From: Polyangiaceae bacterium
Lineage (GTDB): Bacteria; Myxococcota_A; Polyangia; Polyangiales; Polyangiaceae
Direction of reading: 5' to 3'
Length of the DNA: 64,000 nt
Assembly (NCBI GenBank): GCA_025936045.1
Contig: JAICUB010000028.1
Coordinates: 27,795 to 91,794, forward strand
Part shown: positions 43,251 through 53,035 of the stretch, piece by piece
How positions within the stretch are numbered: the stretch's first letter is position 1
Layout of the letters: each line of letters starts with the position of its first letter
Notes under the pieces: model-generated
Database searches by the model: none
What the model was told of the DNA's origin: nothing
The model's input: the letters and a program-made list of their open reading frames with translations, nothing else
Made by a program: the position numbers and the translations under genes

Positions 43251-44594
43251 TTGCCCGCCGAAACCGCCGTCAAGCCGAGCCGGTTCTCCGATCGCCGAGT
43301 ACAGCTCGCACTGCTCGCCCTCGCCGTCGTCCTGACGCGACTGCCTTTCATCGGCGCGGGCTACGGTATCGATCCCGACGCTTGGCGGGTTTTCAACTCC
43401 GCGCGCCGGCTGTTCGACACGGGTGTCTACTACCCGTCCCGACACCTCGGCGCGCCCGTGCAGGAGTTCACGACCGCTCTTTTCACTCAGGGCGGGCCCT
43501 GGGCGGTCAACGGCATCTCGTGTGCCATGAGCGCGGTGAGCGCGGTGGCATTCGCGACTTGGCTGCGACGGCTGAGCGTGAAGAACGACCTCGCGCTCGC
43601 GTTCGCGCTCGTGTGTGTACCGGTCGTCTACATCGCCAGCACGAGCACCATCGACTACGTCTGGGCGCTCGCCTTCGTGCTCTGCGCCGTCGTATTCGCC
43701 ACCGACGGCAAAGCGCTCCTGTCCGGACTCTGCGCCGGGCTCGCTATCGGCACGCGCGTGAGCTCGGGCGCGATGTTGCTGCCGCTCGCGCTCTTGATCG
43801 GCGTGTACACCCCGGAGTGGCGCCGTAGAGCCAAGGCGATCGCGCAGCTTTCGGTCGTCGCGCTCGGTGTGGGGCTGCCCTGTTACGTCCCGGCGTTGCT
43901 GCGGCCCGGATACAGCTTATCCATGGACGCGGTACCCAGGGCCGGTGCGTTCGAGCGAGCGACGCTCGACGTCTGGGGCGTCCTCGGCTGCGTAGCGCTC
44001 GTCTGGGCGTCGCTCGCGTCGCTCGCATCGCGCGGAAAGGATGCGCGGAAGCTGCCCGAGCGCGAGCGCCTCGGCGTGAGCGTGGCCTGCGCGGCGGCCG
44101 TGGTGGTCTATGTGCTCGCGTTCATGCGAGCACCGCTCGAGCCCGGCTACCTGGTCCCGATTGTGCCCTTCACGATCGCGCTCGCGGCACTCTGGAGCTC
44201 GAACTTCGCGAGCTTGGTATTCGCCGCGTTGCTCTGCGTATCACCCTTCTACGGCTCGGAGCGCGCTGTTTTCTACGGCAAGGGGCCGATCCTCGAGGAT
44301 GCCGAACGGCGCGACGGGCAGCTCCGGAAGCTCGTCAGAATCCTGGACGCGTCACGCAAATTGCCTGCCCACAGCATCGTGCTCGCGGGCACGCGCCGGC
44401 CAGAGCTCGAGGCCCTGCTTCCGACCGACAGCCCGGAAAATCAGCGCATTTACGGCCTCGTCACGCCCGAGGAATGTGAGAAGTTCAAGCGCGAGGGCTA
44501 TCGGCTTTACGTCGCCGATCGCGCGACCGAGGGTTACCTCCGGCGGATGACCGGAGTGCACACCCACGCTTACGGCGCGAAGCTCTTGTTCTAG
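43251..44594 (+). CDS. Polytopic membrane protein, glycosyltransferase-C-like
   Basis: About 447 residues starting at TTG 43251, nine bases after the sigma-factor stop. About ten hydrophobic helices cover residues 20-340 (for example LALLALAVVLTRLPFIGAGY, WALAFVLCAVVFA, VSVACAAAVVVYVLAFM). An Asp-containing first loop (GIDPDAWRVF) sits where GT-C enzymes carry their catalytic Asp. The C-terminal 110 residues are soluble. This fits a lipid-linked-sugar mannosyl- or arabinosyl-type transferase fold, but no family was named with certainty. Confidence 0.78.
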   Translation: MPAETAVKPSRFSDRRVQLALLALAVVLTRLPFIGAGYGIDPDAWRVFNSARRLFDTGVYYPSRHLGAPVQEFTTALFTQGGPWAVNGISCAMSAVSAVAFATWLRRLSVKNDLALAFALVCVPVVYIASTSTIDYVWALAFVLCAVVFATDGKALLSGLCAGLAIGTRVSSGAMLLPLALLIGVYTPEWRRRAKAIAQLSVVALGVGLPCYVPALLRPGYSLSMDAVPRAGAFERATLDVWGVLGCVALVWASLASLASRGKDARKLPERERLGVSVACAAAVVVYVLAFMRAPLEPGYLVPIVPFTIALAALWSSNFASLVFAALLCVSPFYGSERAVFYGKGPILEDAERRDGQLRKLVRILDASRKLPAHSIVLAGTRRPELEALLPTDSPENQRIYGLVTPEECEKFKREGYRLYVADRATEGYLRRMTGVHTHAYGAKLLF

Positions 44595-44634
44595 TAGTGC
44601 GGCGCTTCGGGCGTTACGCGATAAGCTCGCGCCA

Positions 44635-45891
44635 ATGCCGCGCGACCACGCCTATCCCCCCGACCTCGCGCATTTCGTCGAAGCGCGCTGGCCGCGCGAG
44701 GTAGCGCCGCTGCGCGTCTCGTCGCGCGCGCTCGAAGACGCGCTTTCGGCGGCTTTTCAGGCGTCACTCACGACCGAAGAGACGCGTCCGACCCGCTTTC
44801 GCATGTTGCTCATGCCGCTCACCGACTTGCCCGAGCGCGGGGTGCCGAACGAAGGCGTGCTCAGGCTCCGTTTCGAGCACCGCCGCGTCCTGCACGAAGA
44901 CGAGCTCAGGCGGCTTGCTCCCGCCGCGCCGTTCGAAACGTCGCTCATCGGCGTCGAAGAGGAAGCGGACGGCAAACTCTACATTTGGGGCGTGGCGCAT
45001 TCGGGGCCTGCGTGGCTCGCCCCCACCTGGGGCGGCCGTAGCCCCGTGCCCAACTGGACGTACGATCCAATCGTGCACGTCACGGCGCCCGGCAAAATAG
45101 CGGTGCGTTCGGCGGGCAGGCTCGTCGGCGCGCTCGAGCGCGGCGTGGTCGTCGACGCGACGGTCGACGTCTTCGAATCTCAGTGGTTATCCGCGATGTT
45201 CGCCGAGGAGCGCGAGCTCATTCGCGCGGAACATGCCGCGACTCAACGCGAGAGCCTTGCGCCGACCGCCGTCGATCATTCGCTCGTCGGTCGCGTGAGC
45301 CAGCACATGCTCCGGCGCGCCATCCAACTCATCCGCGGCGCGCGCCACGGCGGCATGCTGCTCGTCGCCGGGCCGGGAGACGAGGTCCCGCGCGGCTTGC
45401 GGCTCAAATATCGCGTCACCCAGGACGAGCCGTCCCACCGTTACCGCAGCGTGCAGCTTCGCATTTTCGAGACGCTCGCCGGCGAGACGACGAACTCGTC
45501 GGTCGGCTGGGACGACTTCGCCTCGAGCTCGCACCCGCGCCTCGAAGAGCTCGAGCAAGAGGTGTTCGAGCTGGCCCGCGCCGTCGCGAACCTGGCCGCC
45601 ATCGACGGCGCCGTGCTGCTCGACAAGCGCTTCGGCTTGCTCGGGTTCGGCGCCGAGGTTTCAGCCGAGCTACCGCCGCCCGAACGCGTGCTGCGCGCGC
45701 TCGACAGCAACGGCGACGTGCGCGTCCCCGACGACTTCGAAAAGGTCGGCACCCGTCACCGCGCCGCCTACCGCTTCGTCAACGACCACCCGAGCGGGCT
45801 CGCCATCGTCGTCTCGCAAGACGGCGGCGTGAGCTTCGTCGCGAACCAGCGCGGCGACGTCGTCGTGTGGGAGCAATCGGTGAGCCCGTGA
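44635..45891 (+). CDS. DACNV sensor domain with diadenylate cyclase-like C-terminus
   Basis: About 418 residues. The N-terminal 280 residues match the DACNV-type sensor region as I recall it. The C-terminal 130 residues resemble the DisA_N (DAC) domain: AAIDGAVLLDKRFGLLGFGA with the DGA motif at 324-326, and GTRHRAAYRF with RHR at 374-376, followed by AIVVSQDGGVSFV. Both motifs needed for c-di-AMP synthesis are present, so it may be an active cyclase. No DHH/DHHA1 phosphodiesterase is nearby. It stands alone on the plus strand, and a convergent gene follows. Confidence 0.72.
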   Translation: MPRDHAYPPDLAHFVEARWPREVAPLRVSSRALEDALSAAFQASLTTEETRPTRFRMLLMPLTDLPERGVPNEGVLRLRFEHRRVLHEDELRRLAPAAPFETSLIGVEEEADGKLYIWGVAHSGPAWLAPTWGGRSPVPNWTYDPIVHVTAPGKIAVRSAGRLVGALERGVVVDATVDVFESQWLSAMFAEERELIRAEHAATQRESLAPTAVDHSLVGRVSQHMLRRAIQLIRGARHGGMLLVAGPGDEVPRGLRLKYRVTQDEPSHRYRSVQLRIFETLAGETTNSSVGWDDFASSSHPRLEELEQEVFELARAVANLAAIDGAVLLDKRFGLLGFGAEVSAELPPPERVLRALDSNGDVRVPDDFEKVGTRHRAAYRFVNDHPSGLAIVVSQDGGVSFVANQRGDVVVWEQSVSP

Positions 45892-45939
45892 CCACCGACG
45901 GACCGCTCCGCGCGGCGCCGGTACCGTAGTTCGCCGGCG

Positions 45940-46953
45940 TCAGCCCTTGGCAATCAGCGCCTTCGCCTCGGCCGGATGCGCCTTGCACTCGAGCAGCGCG
46001 CTCAAAATCAGCGGCGCCACGATGGTCGCGTCCGACTCGATCACGAACATGGGTGTCTCTTCCGTCAGCTTGTCCCACGTGATCTTCTCGTTGGGTGTCG
46101 CGCCCGAGTAAGAGCCGTACGACGTCGTCGAGTCGGAGATCTGGCAGAAATATGCCCACGGCTTCGCTTGCTCTTCGAGGTCGTATTTGATCGAAGGCAC
46201 GACGCAAATCGGGAAATCACCGGCGATGCCGCCGCCGATCTGGAAGAAGCCGCAACCCGTGCCGGTCGAGAGCTCGCGGTACTGGTCGTAGAAGTTCGCC
46301 ATGTATTCGATGCCGCTCTTCACGATGCTCGCGCTCGCGTCGCCGAGCTTCACGTGCGACGCGAAAATGTTGCCGAACGTCGAGTCCTCGTGGCCCGGCA
46401 CCACCACGGGCAGCCGCGCCTTGGCCGCGGCGAGGAGCCAACACTCCTCGGGGTTGCCCTGATAGAGGCTCGACGGAATCGTCTGAATCAGCTCGTAAAA
46501 GTACTCGTGCCAGAAGCGCCGATCGCCCTTCTCCGTCGCGCTCTTCCACATCGGCACGACGAACTTCTCGACCGCGCGAAACGCTTCGTCCTCCGGGATG
46601 CTCGTGTCGGTCACGCGCCGCATGCGATCGTTGAGGATGCGCGTGTCGTCCTTCTTCGTGAGATAGCGGTAGTCGGGGAAGTCCTTGTAATGGCTGTTCG
46701 CGACGAGCCGGAACAGCGATTCCTCGAGGTTCGCTCCGGTGACCGACAAGCCGTGAATCAGGCCCGCACGGATCGCCGGCGCGAGCGTGATGCCGAGTTG
46801 CGCCGAGGACATCGCGCCCGCGACCGCCCAGAACATCTTGCCGCCGCTCTCGATGTGTCGCTGATAGGCGAGCAGGGCGTCGCGCGTCGCCCGCGCGTTG
46901 AAGTTCTTGTAGTTCTTGAGGACGAATTCGAGGGTCGGGAGCGAGGCGGTCAT
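45940..46953 (-). CDS. Deoxyhypusine synthase-like protein
   Basis: About 337 residues. Features of the family are the start YKNFNARATRDALLAYQRHI, GTGCGFFQIGGGIAGDFPI, and the C-terminal SYGSYSGATPNEKITWDKL, which contains the Lys of the W-x-K catalytic segment. In archaea and eukaryotes the enzyme modifies eIF5A with spermidine. Bacteria have no eIF5A, so bacterial members use other acceptors, such as amines, by NAD-dependent aminobutyl transfer. No polyamine gene is adjacent. It is divergent from the large kinase gene, 46 bases apart. Confidence 0.9.
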   Translation of the reverse strand: MTASLPTLEFVLKNYKNFNARATRDALLAYQRHIESGGKMFWAVAGAMSSAQLGITLAPAIRAGLIHGLSVTGANLEESLFRLVANSHYKDFPDYRYLTKKDDTRILNDRMRRVTDTSIPEDEAFRAVEKFVVPMWKSATEKGDRRFWHEYFYELIQTIPSSLYQGNPEECWLLAAAKARLPVVVPGHEDSTFGNIFASHVKLGDASASIVKSGIEYMANFYDQYRELSTGTGCGFFQIGGGIAGDFPICVVPSIKYDLEEQAKPWAYFCQISDSTTSYGSYSGATPNEKITWDKLTEETPMFVIESDATIVAPLILSALLECKAHPAEAKALIAKG

Positions 46954-46999
46954 GCGTACCGACCTACCAAAGCCGGGCCCGTCGGGCTACCGTGAGCGG

Positions 47000-49900
47000 A
47001 TGGTCCCCGAAGTGCTGGCCGACGCCATCGCGACTCTGGCCGGCGCTTTAAGGGAGGATCCCGGTTTGGAGGCGGGCTTGGTCGCGAGCCTGCTTCCGCG
47101 CTCCGCCGCACCCCGTTCCACCCCGGAGCTGACTCCCGCACTGCGCGCCGCAGTCGTTCGCCTCGCGGAGGAGCTCCCCGCGGTCACGCAGTCGGAGGCG
47201 GGCGTCACGGCCTTGTCACCGCTCTTCGCCGACGAACGCGCGGTGCCGCTGCTCGCGTTCTGTGCCGCGAGCACCGCGCGCCGCGACGTGCGGCTCGCGA
47301 CGCTGCTGTCCGTGGCCGCACGCCATCCCGAGCTCGGCGAGCGCACCGTGGCGATCGCGCGCGACCGCGTCGTCTCCGGTCCGCTGCTCGACGCGCTCGC
47401 TTGCGCGCCCTTGCTCGGCACGGGCGCGGACCTCGCGTTGCCCGTCAACGCGCAGGCGCGCGCCCGTCTCGAAATCCTCGTGTGGGAAGCCGGCGCGAGC
47501 GCGCTCCAGGTGCCGGCGCTCGGCTCGTGGCTCTGGGGCGCCGAGTCGACCTTCGCGGCGATGATCGCGACGCCCGCGCACGGCTCGCTGCGCGGCCGCG
47601 TGCTCGCGGCGCGCTGCCTCGAAATCAGCGTGTGCGGCCTGTCCGCGCGGACCGACCCCGAGCTCATCGGAAAAACGCTGCAAACGCTGCAGCCGCTCTT
47701 GCTGCATCCCGAGCCGCTCGTCTGGGTTCACGCGGCGCGGGCGCTCGGGCGCCTCACCGGGCGGCTCGAGCATCTCGAAGGTACCTTGCTCGACTGGGTG
47801 CTCGGCGAGTCGCGCGTTCTCCGCCAGCGCGCGACCATCGCCTTCGCCTCGCTCCCCGCCGAGCGGCTCAAGTTCCTCTCGAGCCAGCTCGTCGCGATTC
47901 TCGAGTCACCCGCGGAGGAAGCCTGGGTGCTCGCCGCCGTCGCGCAGGCGACGCCCTACCTCTTCTTCGAGCGCCGCCCGGTGTGGGACCGGCTCGCCAA
48001 GCGCATCTTGAAGGGCGACGGCGGAGCGCTCGCGGCGCGTGCCCTCGCGCGCGGCCTCGCGACGCTGTTCCGGCGCGGCCATCGCCCCCCGGAGATCGAG
48101 GCGCCGCTCGCGGAGCTGCGCGAGCTCGCCCGCGCGGCACGGCCGCAATCGCTCGACGAGCTCCGGCGCTGGATCGAGGTCACGGCGGCGACGGACGTGC
48201 TCGACAACGCCGAGCGCGATCCGCTCGATCTCGAGCTCGGCCTCGAAAACCTGGTGCGCATCGCCGCGCAGTACGACGACGACGAAGCGGACGCGCGCGC
48301 CGCGCGCTTCGCCGGCACGCTCGCGTCCACATTTCAGGAAGCACGCCGCATCGCGCTCGGCCGGGGACGGCTACGCCAGCGCGCCGCCGCGATCAACGCG
48401 CTCGAGGGCACGGCGCGCGCGGTCGCGCTCAGTTTGTGGGCGCCGCTGCTCGCGACGCGCCCGGCGGGCGAGCCGCAAGACGAGCCGGATCTCGCCGAAA
48501 CCTGGAAGTCGATCGCGAACGCGCCGGCCGCGATTCTCGATCTCGTGAAGGAGCGCAGGCAGACGGAAGGCGCCGACCCGAGCGCTGATCTACCGCTCGA
48601 AGTGCTCGCGCTGAGGCTCGGCGGCTATGCGCTCGACGCGTGCGGCGCAGGCACCGGCCTCGGCCCCGGTCGCGGTCCGACGGCGCACGACACCTGCCAT
48701 TGGCTCCGCAAGCTCGAAGGTCTCGCCGACGGCTCGCGCGAGCTCCCGCCCGAGCTCCAAGCCGCACTGAGCGCGCTCTTCTGGCGTCTGGTCGACAGCA
48801 CGCGCGGTACCGCGCTCGGCGAGGTCGACGACGTCGAGTGGCTCGGGCCGTTCGCGGCGTGGTGGGGCCTCGTGATCGATCGCCCCGCCATGTTGCGCGG
48901 GCTCGCGACGGCGCTGCCGATGATGGCCGAAGGGGCGCTCGCGCGCTGCTGCGACCGCGCCGAAGTGCTGCGCGACAGCGTCGCGTCGGGCGGCGCCGAC
49001 GGCGAGTGGGGCCCGTCGGCGGCCGAAGCGCTCGAGTCGCTGCACGCGCAAGAGACCGAGCTCGCCCAGGCACTCTCGCGTCTCTCGCACGCACTCGCCC
49101 GCTTCGCGACCGCGGCGGGCCCCAAAAAGGAGCTCGAGCAAATGTGCGTCGAGCTCGTCGTCGCCGGCGAGCGGCTCCAGGCGGCGCTCGCCGATCCGGT
49201 CAAGGGGCTCCATTTCCGGCGCGGGGACGCGCCGGGGGATTCGCTCTCGCCGCCCGACGCCGAAAACGCGCCGCGCGTCGCCGCGCTCGTCGCGCGCGCC
49301 ATCCGCGCGCGCGAGCCCGCCATGCTCGACGTCTGGTTCGCGTCGCTCGGCCCCGTGGCGTCGGGGTTGCTCGAGGACGCGGTAAAAGCCGCCATTCGCC
49401 GCACGCCGCCTCCGCCGCCGCAAGCGCGCAAGAAGGAGCCGAAACTGATTCAGGGCTACGAGCTCGTGAAGCCGCTCGGCGAAGGCGGCATCGGCAGCGT
49501 CTGGCTCGTGCGCAAGCCCGGCGCCGACCGCCTGTTCGTCTTGAAGATCCCCAAAGCCGACGCCCTCGCGAACGCGACCGAGGTCGAACGGGACGGCATC
49601 CTCGCGTCCTTCGTCGAGGAGGCGCGCGTGCTCGCCGGGCTCTACCACCCGAACGTCGCGAACATCATCGATCGCGGCGTGGCCGAGGGCATGCCGTTCC
49701 TGGTGCTCGAGTACCTGATCGGCGCCGATCTCAAGCAGTACGCCGGAGCGCACCTGATGTCGCTCTTCGAGCTCCGGCAAGTCGTCGTGGAGTCGTGCGC
49801 GGGGCTCTCGGCGCTCCACGGCGCGGGCCTCGTGCACCGCGACATCAAGCCCGCGAACATCTGGTTGCGCTTGCCGCTTCCCGGCGGCGAGCGTTTCGAC

Positions 49901-50320
49901 GCCGCCAAGCACCGCGATCCGGCGCGCGCGCAGCCGCTCGCCGCCGTCGTCATCGATTTCGGCATGGTGCGCTCGATCCGCGTACCGGCCGATGCAAGTG
50001 GCCGTTTCGTCGCAGGCACGGCGGGCTACATCGCGCCCGAGCAGGTGCTCGATCCCGTCGAGCTCGACCCGCGTTCGGACGTCTACGCGCTCGCCGGCAC
50101 GATTTACAACGTGACGACCGGTCGCGCCTTCTTCGACGAGATCGAGAACCAGCGCGATCGCATCATCGCGCACATGCGCCGCGATCCCTTCGAGGACGTC
50201 GAGCGCCTGCGCCCGTTCCCCGCAGCGGTCGCGAAGGTACTGCGCGCCGCGACCCTGCGCGATCCGAACGACCGCCCGTCCCCCCTCGAATTCGGCCGCG
50301 AATTCGCCGCGGCGATTTGA
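47000..50320 (+). CDS. Large protein with uncharacterised N-terminus and C-terminal Ser/Thr kinase
   Basis: About 1106 residues from ATG 47000. The first 800 residues are Ala/Leu/Arg-rich helices that look like HEAT-type repeats (LLHPEPLVWVHAARALGRLT, RQRATIAFASLPAERLKFL). The kinase domain starts near residue 815: GEGGIGSVWLV (Gly loop), FVLKIPKA (ATP Lys), HRDIKPAN (catalytic loop), DFGMV and GTAGYIAPEQVLD. The catalytic residues are all present. There is no membrane helix, so unlike the other kinase here it is cytoplasmic, with a helical scaffold that may bind protein partners. Confidence 0.9.
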   Translation: MVPEVLADAIATLAGALREDPGLEAGLVASLLPRSAAPRSTPELTPALRAAVVRLAEELPAVTQSEAGVTALSPLFADERAVPLLAFCAASTARRDVRLATLLSVAARHPELGERTVAIARDRVVSGPLLDALACAPLLGTGADLALPVNAQARARLEILVWEAGASALQVPALGSWLWGAESTFAAMIATPAHGSLRGRVLAARCLEISVCGLSARTDPELIGKTLQTLQPLLLHPEPLVWVHAARALGRLTGRLEHLEGTLLDWVLGESRVLRQRATIAFASLPAERLKFLSSQLVAILESPAEEAWVLAAVAQATPYLFFERRPVWDRLAKRILKGDGGALAARALARGLATLFRRGHRPPEIEAPLAELRELARAARPQSLDELRRWIEVTAATDVLDNAERDPLDLELGLENLVRIAAQYDDDEADARAARFAGTLASTFQEARRIALGRGRLRQRAAAINALEGTARAVALSLWAPLLATRPAGEPQDEPDLAETWKSIANAPAAILDLVKERRQTEGADPSADLPLEVLALRLGGYALDACGAGTGLGPGRGPTAHDTCHWLRKLEGLADGSRELPPELQAALSALFWRLVDSTRGTALGEVDDVEWLGPFAAWWGLVIDRPAMLRGLATALPMMAEGALARCCDRAEVLRDSVASGGADGEWGPSAAEALESLHAQETELAQALSRLSHALARFATAAGPKKELEQMCVELVVAGERLQAALADPVKGLHFRRGDAPGDSLSPPDAENAPRVAALVARAIRAREPAMLDVWFASLGPVASGLLEDAVKAAIRRTPPPPPQARKKEPKLIQGYELVKPLGEGGIGSVWLVRKPGADRLFVLKIPKADALANATEVERDGILASFVEEARVLAGLYHPNVANIIDRGVAEGMPFLVLEYLIGADLKQYAGAHLMSLFELRQVVVESCAGLSALHGAGLVHRDIKPANIWLRLPLPGGERFDAAKHRDPARAQPLAAVVIDFGMVRSIRVPADASGRFVAGTAGYIAPEQVLDPVELDPRSDVYALAGTIYNVTTGRAFFDEIENQRDRIIAHMRRDPFEDVERLRPFPAAVAKVLRAATLRDPNDRPSPLEFGREFAAAI

Positions 50321-50323
50321 CGT

Positions 50324-52978
50324 TCACTGATCGTCCGGCGCGCAATCGACGAACGGCGTCGAGCCCGCGCTCGGCACGCTGCCGCTGAAACGAACGTAAC
50401 GCTGCCGGCCTCCCGGACAGCCCTCGACGAGAAGCGCGTCACCGGCGCCCTGCGCGGGATCGACGTAGCAGAAGCCGTCATCGGTGGCCGAGGAGTCCAC
50501 GTCGTTGAGGCAGCTCGTGAGGGCGTCACCGTCGAGCTCGGGCACTTCGCACACGCAATAGCTGCTACACGCGACTTGCACCGCGTCGCCGCAGAAATGT
50601 CTCTGCTGGAGGTCGTCGTAGGCCCGCTGCGTCACGGCCGCGTTCGCGTTCGATAGCCCCCGGCTCGCACAATCACAGCTGTCGCCCGGGGCGGTGTCGG
50701 CCTCGATCTCGGCGACGTGACACGCGAGGTGCGTCGGATCCGAGCCCGACACCGTGAGCGGCAGCGGGAGACAAAGCGGGCTGAACGCCGCCCCCAATCG
50801 AGCCGCGAACGCCGTCATGGCGGGGTTATAGCCGAAGCCGGCGTCGGTCGCGGCGGTGCCCATGGCCGTCGTGTTCTTCGCGCAAATACTCGCCAGGACA
50901 CCGCCAGCGCCGGCACCCTTCACGACCTCGAGCTCACGCAAGCCCGGGTACGCCTTCCCGTTGACTTGCGTGCCGTCGGCGGAGTTCGTCAGGCCCGTAC
51001 AGAGGGGGCTGTTCTTCGGAAATTCGTCGGCGTTGCAGTCACAACCAATCGGGTCAGCCGCGCAATCCGCCGGTGAGATCGGCTGCTCGAGCGGGAAAAT
51101 GCACGCAAACTGGAGATCGTCGCGCGAGGTCGTGGCCGCCTGTTCGTGCCCGTTGATGGGATTGGTGTTGCTGGTCGCCGTCGCGGGAGCGATCGTCGCG
51201 TCCTTGATCAGGGGATGATTTTGCGCAAAGGACTCCGTGCGCGGGTCGATCGACTCGACCATCAGCGTGTCGGTCGGCATGACGTTGGCGCTCACGTTGC
51301 CGAGGATCACCGACCAGCGGTCGTTGTCGGCGAGCTCCTGCGGGGTCATGTAGGTAAGGTCGCGCCCCGACCAGCTGTCTTCGGTGGAGATGTCTTGCCA
51401 CGGGACGCCGACCATCGCGAGAAACACGACCTCGTCCCGCGTGCGCTTGCCCTGAAAGAGGGGATTCGGGACGCTGTCCACGAGCCGGGGGCTGATCGTC
51501 CCGCTCCTGAGCGCGTCGACGTAGCGGCTCGTCGGGTACAGCAGATCGATGCCGAAGCGCTGCTTCTGCCGGAAGCAGCGCAGGTTCATCGAATCATCCG
51601 CCGTCGTGCGGTTCGTCAGCGTGTTGCAGACCGGATCGTCGGCGTTGGTCGCGCAGCCCGATCGCGGCGCCGACGCGCACGGGCGGCAGCAAGGATCGTT
51701 GGGAGCCGTGGCGCAGACCGAGGTCGCGTACGGCATGTGCCAGAAGGCGCTGCTGTTGACGCCGCCTTTGAAGCCGACGAGCCAACCCTGCGTCCCGTCC
51801 TCGTCCATGATCGAGCAGTCGTTCTCGTCGGTGAGCATGGCGATACCGAGCACCGAATCGGCGCGCAAAAACCGTTGGCGTTGCGCGAGCACCACGCTGT
51901 TCGTCGGTCCGCGGACGCTCGTCTGTTGATTGTTGCCGACGCTCGCGACCGGGCTCGGGTCGACCAGAAAGCGATACCACGCTTCGAGTGACGCTTCGTA
52001 GCCGCAGCCGAGGTCGCCCGACGCGGTGATCTGCCTGCCGAAGTTGGCGTCGAACTTCGTCGGGTCCGTTTCGTTGGCGGTGACGGGAGTGTGGGGGTCC
52101 GAGACCTGCGACTGAGCACGCGGATCCCACACGAGGAAGCCCGAGTCGTTCCAGCTGTAGAGGTTCGCGGTCGGGCGCACGCTCGGGAGCAGCTGCGCGA
52201 GGTCGGCATAGAAGCGCCCCTCGCCTTCCGCGGTGTTTTCCGCGTCGGAGCACACGTCGTCGCTGCCGTGATCGCCGAGGCTCGAAGTGATGATGCCGAC
52301 GTGCAAATCCTGCACGGGCCTGAAGGCGGGCACGCCGCTCGGACAAATGCCGGTCGCGGCGTCTGCGACCGCCCCCGTTTTTTCGCCGTGCTCGTCGAGG
52401 CAATCCGGGTTCATCAAGTGTTGCACGAGAGCGGGCACGGACTCGGCCAGGAGCGCCTGCTTGCCCTGCATCGAGGGCGAGTTGTCGATCATGAAGAGCA
52501 AGTCGAGCTTGTCGAAGAACGCTTGTCGCAGAGGCAGAAAATCCGTGGTCGGAGGCGGCGGCAGATTCGGCGCGCCGCTGCTCCCGCTCGTGCCGGTCGT
52601 GCCGCCGAGTCCGACGCTCCCGCCGCTCTCACCCGTTCCGCCGGTGCCGCCGCTTCCGCCCGTCGTGCCGCCGGTCCCGCCGCTGTTCGCGTCACCGCCG
52701 TCGTTCGTCGCGCCGCCCGTGCTCGTGTCGCCGTCGCTACCGCCGCGAGCGCCCGCTCCCGAGCTGCCGCCGCCCTTGCCGCCGTTCGCGCCGCCGCCTG
52801 CTCCGCCGCTGTTCGCGGACGCTCCGCCGCTCCCCGTATCGCCCGCCTGCGCGCCCGCCGAGTCGTCGTCGCCGTGCTTCGTGCTCGAGCCGCACGCGCA
52901 CGTGAGGAGCACCAACAGCCCGAGCCCCGTCACACGCCCGCGCGCGTTTCCCACCGAAGAATAAGCCACCATCAGCAT
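50324..52978 (-). CDS. Large Gly-linker lipoprotein with vWA-like domain
   Basis: About 884 residues. The start is ATG 52978, or 52972 two codons later. The signal ends in a lipobox (LLTCAC), followed by a Gly/Ser/Thr linker of about 100 residues. The main domain begins KLDLLFMIDNSPSMQGKQAL, with the DxSxS-type (DNSPS) MIDAS loop of von Willebrand A domains. Later parts contain many cysteines in short clusters (DPCCRPCASAP, CDCNADEF, CDCASRG, CSSYCVCEVPEL), suggesting disulfide-stabilised modules. A surface adhesion or protein-binding role is likely. It ends four bases from the kinase gene's stop, and the two converge. Confidence 0.88.
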   Translation of the reverse strand: MLMVAYSSVGNARGRVTGLGLLVLLTCACGSSTKHGDDDSAGAQAGDTGSGGASANSGGAGGGANGGKGGGSSGAGARGGSDGDTSTGGATNDGGDANSGGTGGTTGGSGGTGGTGESGGSVGLGGTTGTSGSSGAPNLPPPPTTDFLPLRQAFFDKLDLLFMIDNSPSMQGKQALLAESVPALVQHLMNPDCLDEHGEKTGAVADAATGICPSGVPAFRPVQDLHVGIITSSLGDHGSDDVCSDAENTAEGEGRFYADLAQLLPSVRPTANLYSWNDSGFLVWDPRAQSQVSDPHTPVTANETDPTKFDANFGRQITASGDLGCGYEASLEAWYRFLVDPSPVASVGNNQQTSVRGPTNSVVLAQRQRFLRADSVLGIAMLTDENDCSIMDEDGTQGWLVGFKGGVNSSAFWHMPYATSVCATAPNDPCCRPCASAPRSGCATNADDPVCNTLTNRTTADDSMNLRCFRQKQRFGIDLLYPTSRYVDALRSGTISPRLVDSVPNPLFQGKRTRDEVVFLAMVGVPWQDISTEDSWSGRDLTYMTPQELADNDRWSVILGNVSANVMPTDTLMVESIDPRTESFAQNHPLIKDATIAPATATSNTNPINGHEQAATTSRDDLQFACIFPLEQPISPADCAADPIGCDCNADEFPKNSPLCTGLTNSADGTQVNGKAYPGLRELEVVKGAGAGGVLASICAKNTTAMGTAATDAGFGYNPAMTAFAARLGAAFSPLCLPLPLTVSGSDPTHLACHVAEIEADTAPGDSCDCASRGLSNANAAVTQRAYDDLQQRHFCGDAVQVACSSYCVCEVPELDGDALTSCLNDVDSSATDDGFCYVDPAQGAGDALLVEGCPGGRQRYVRFSGSVPSAGSTPFVDCAPDDQ

Positions 52979-53035
52979 ACTTTATCACCAAATCTATGAT
53001 TCGGGGGCCGCGCAGCACCGTGTTATTTTCGCGGG

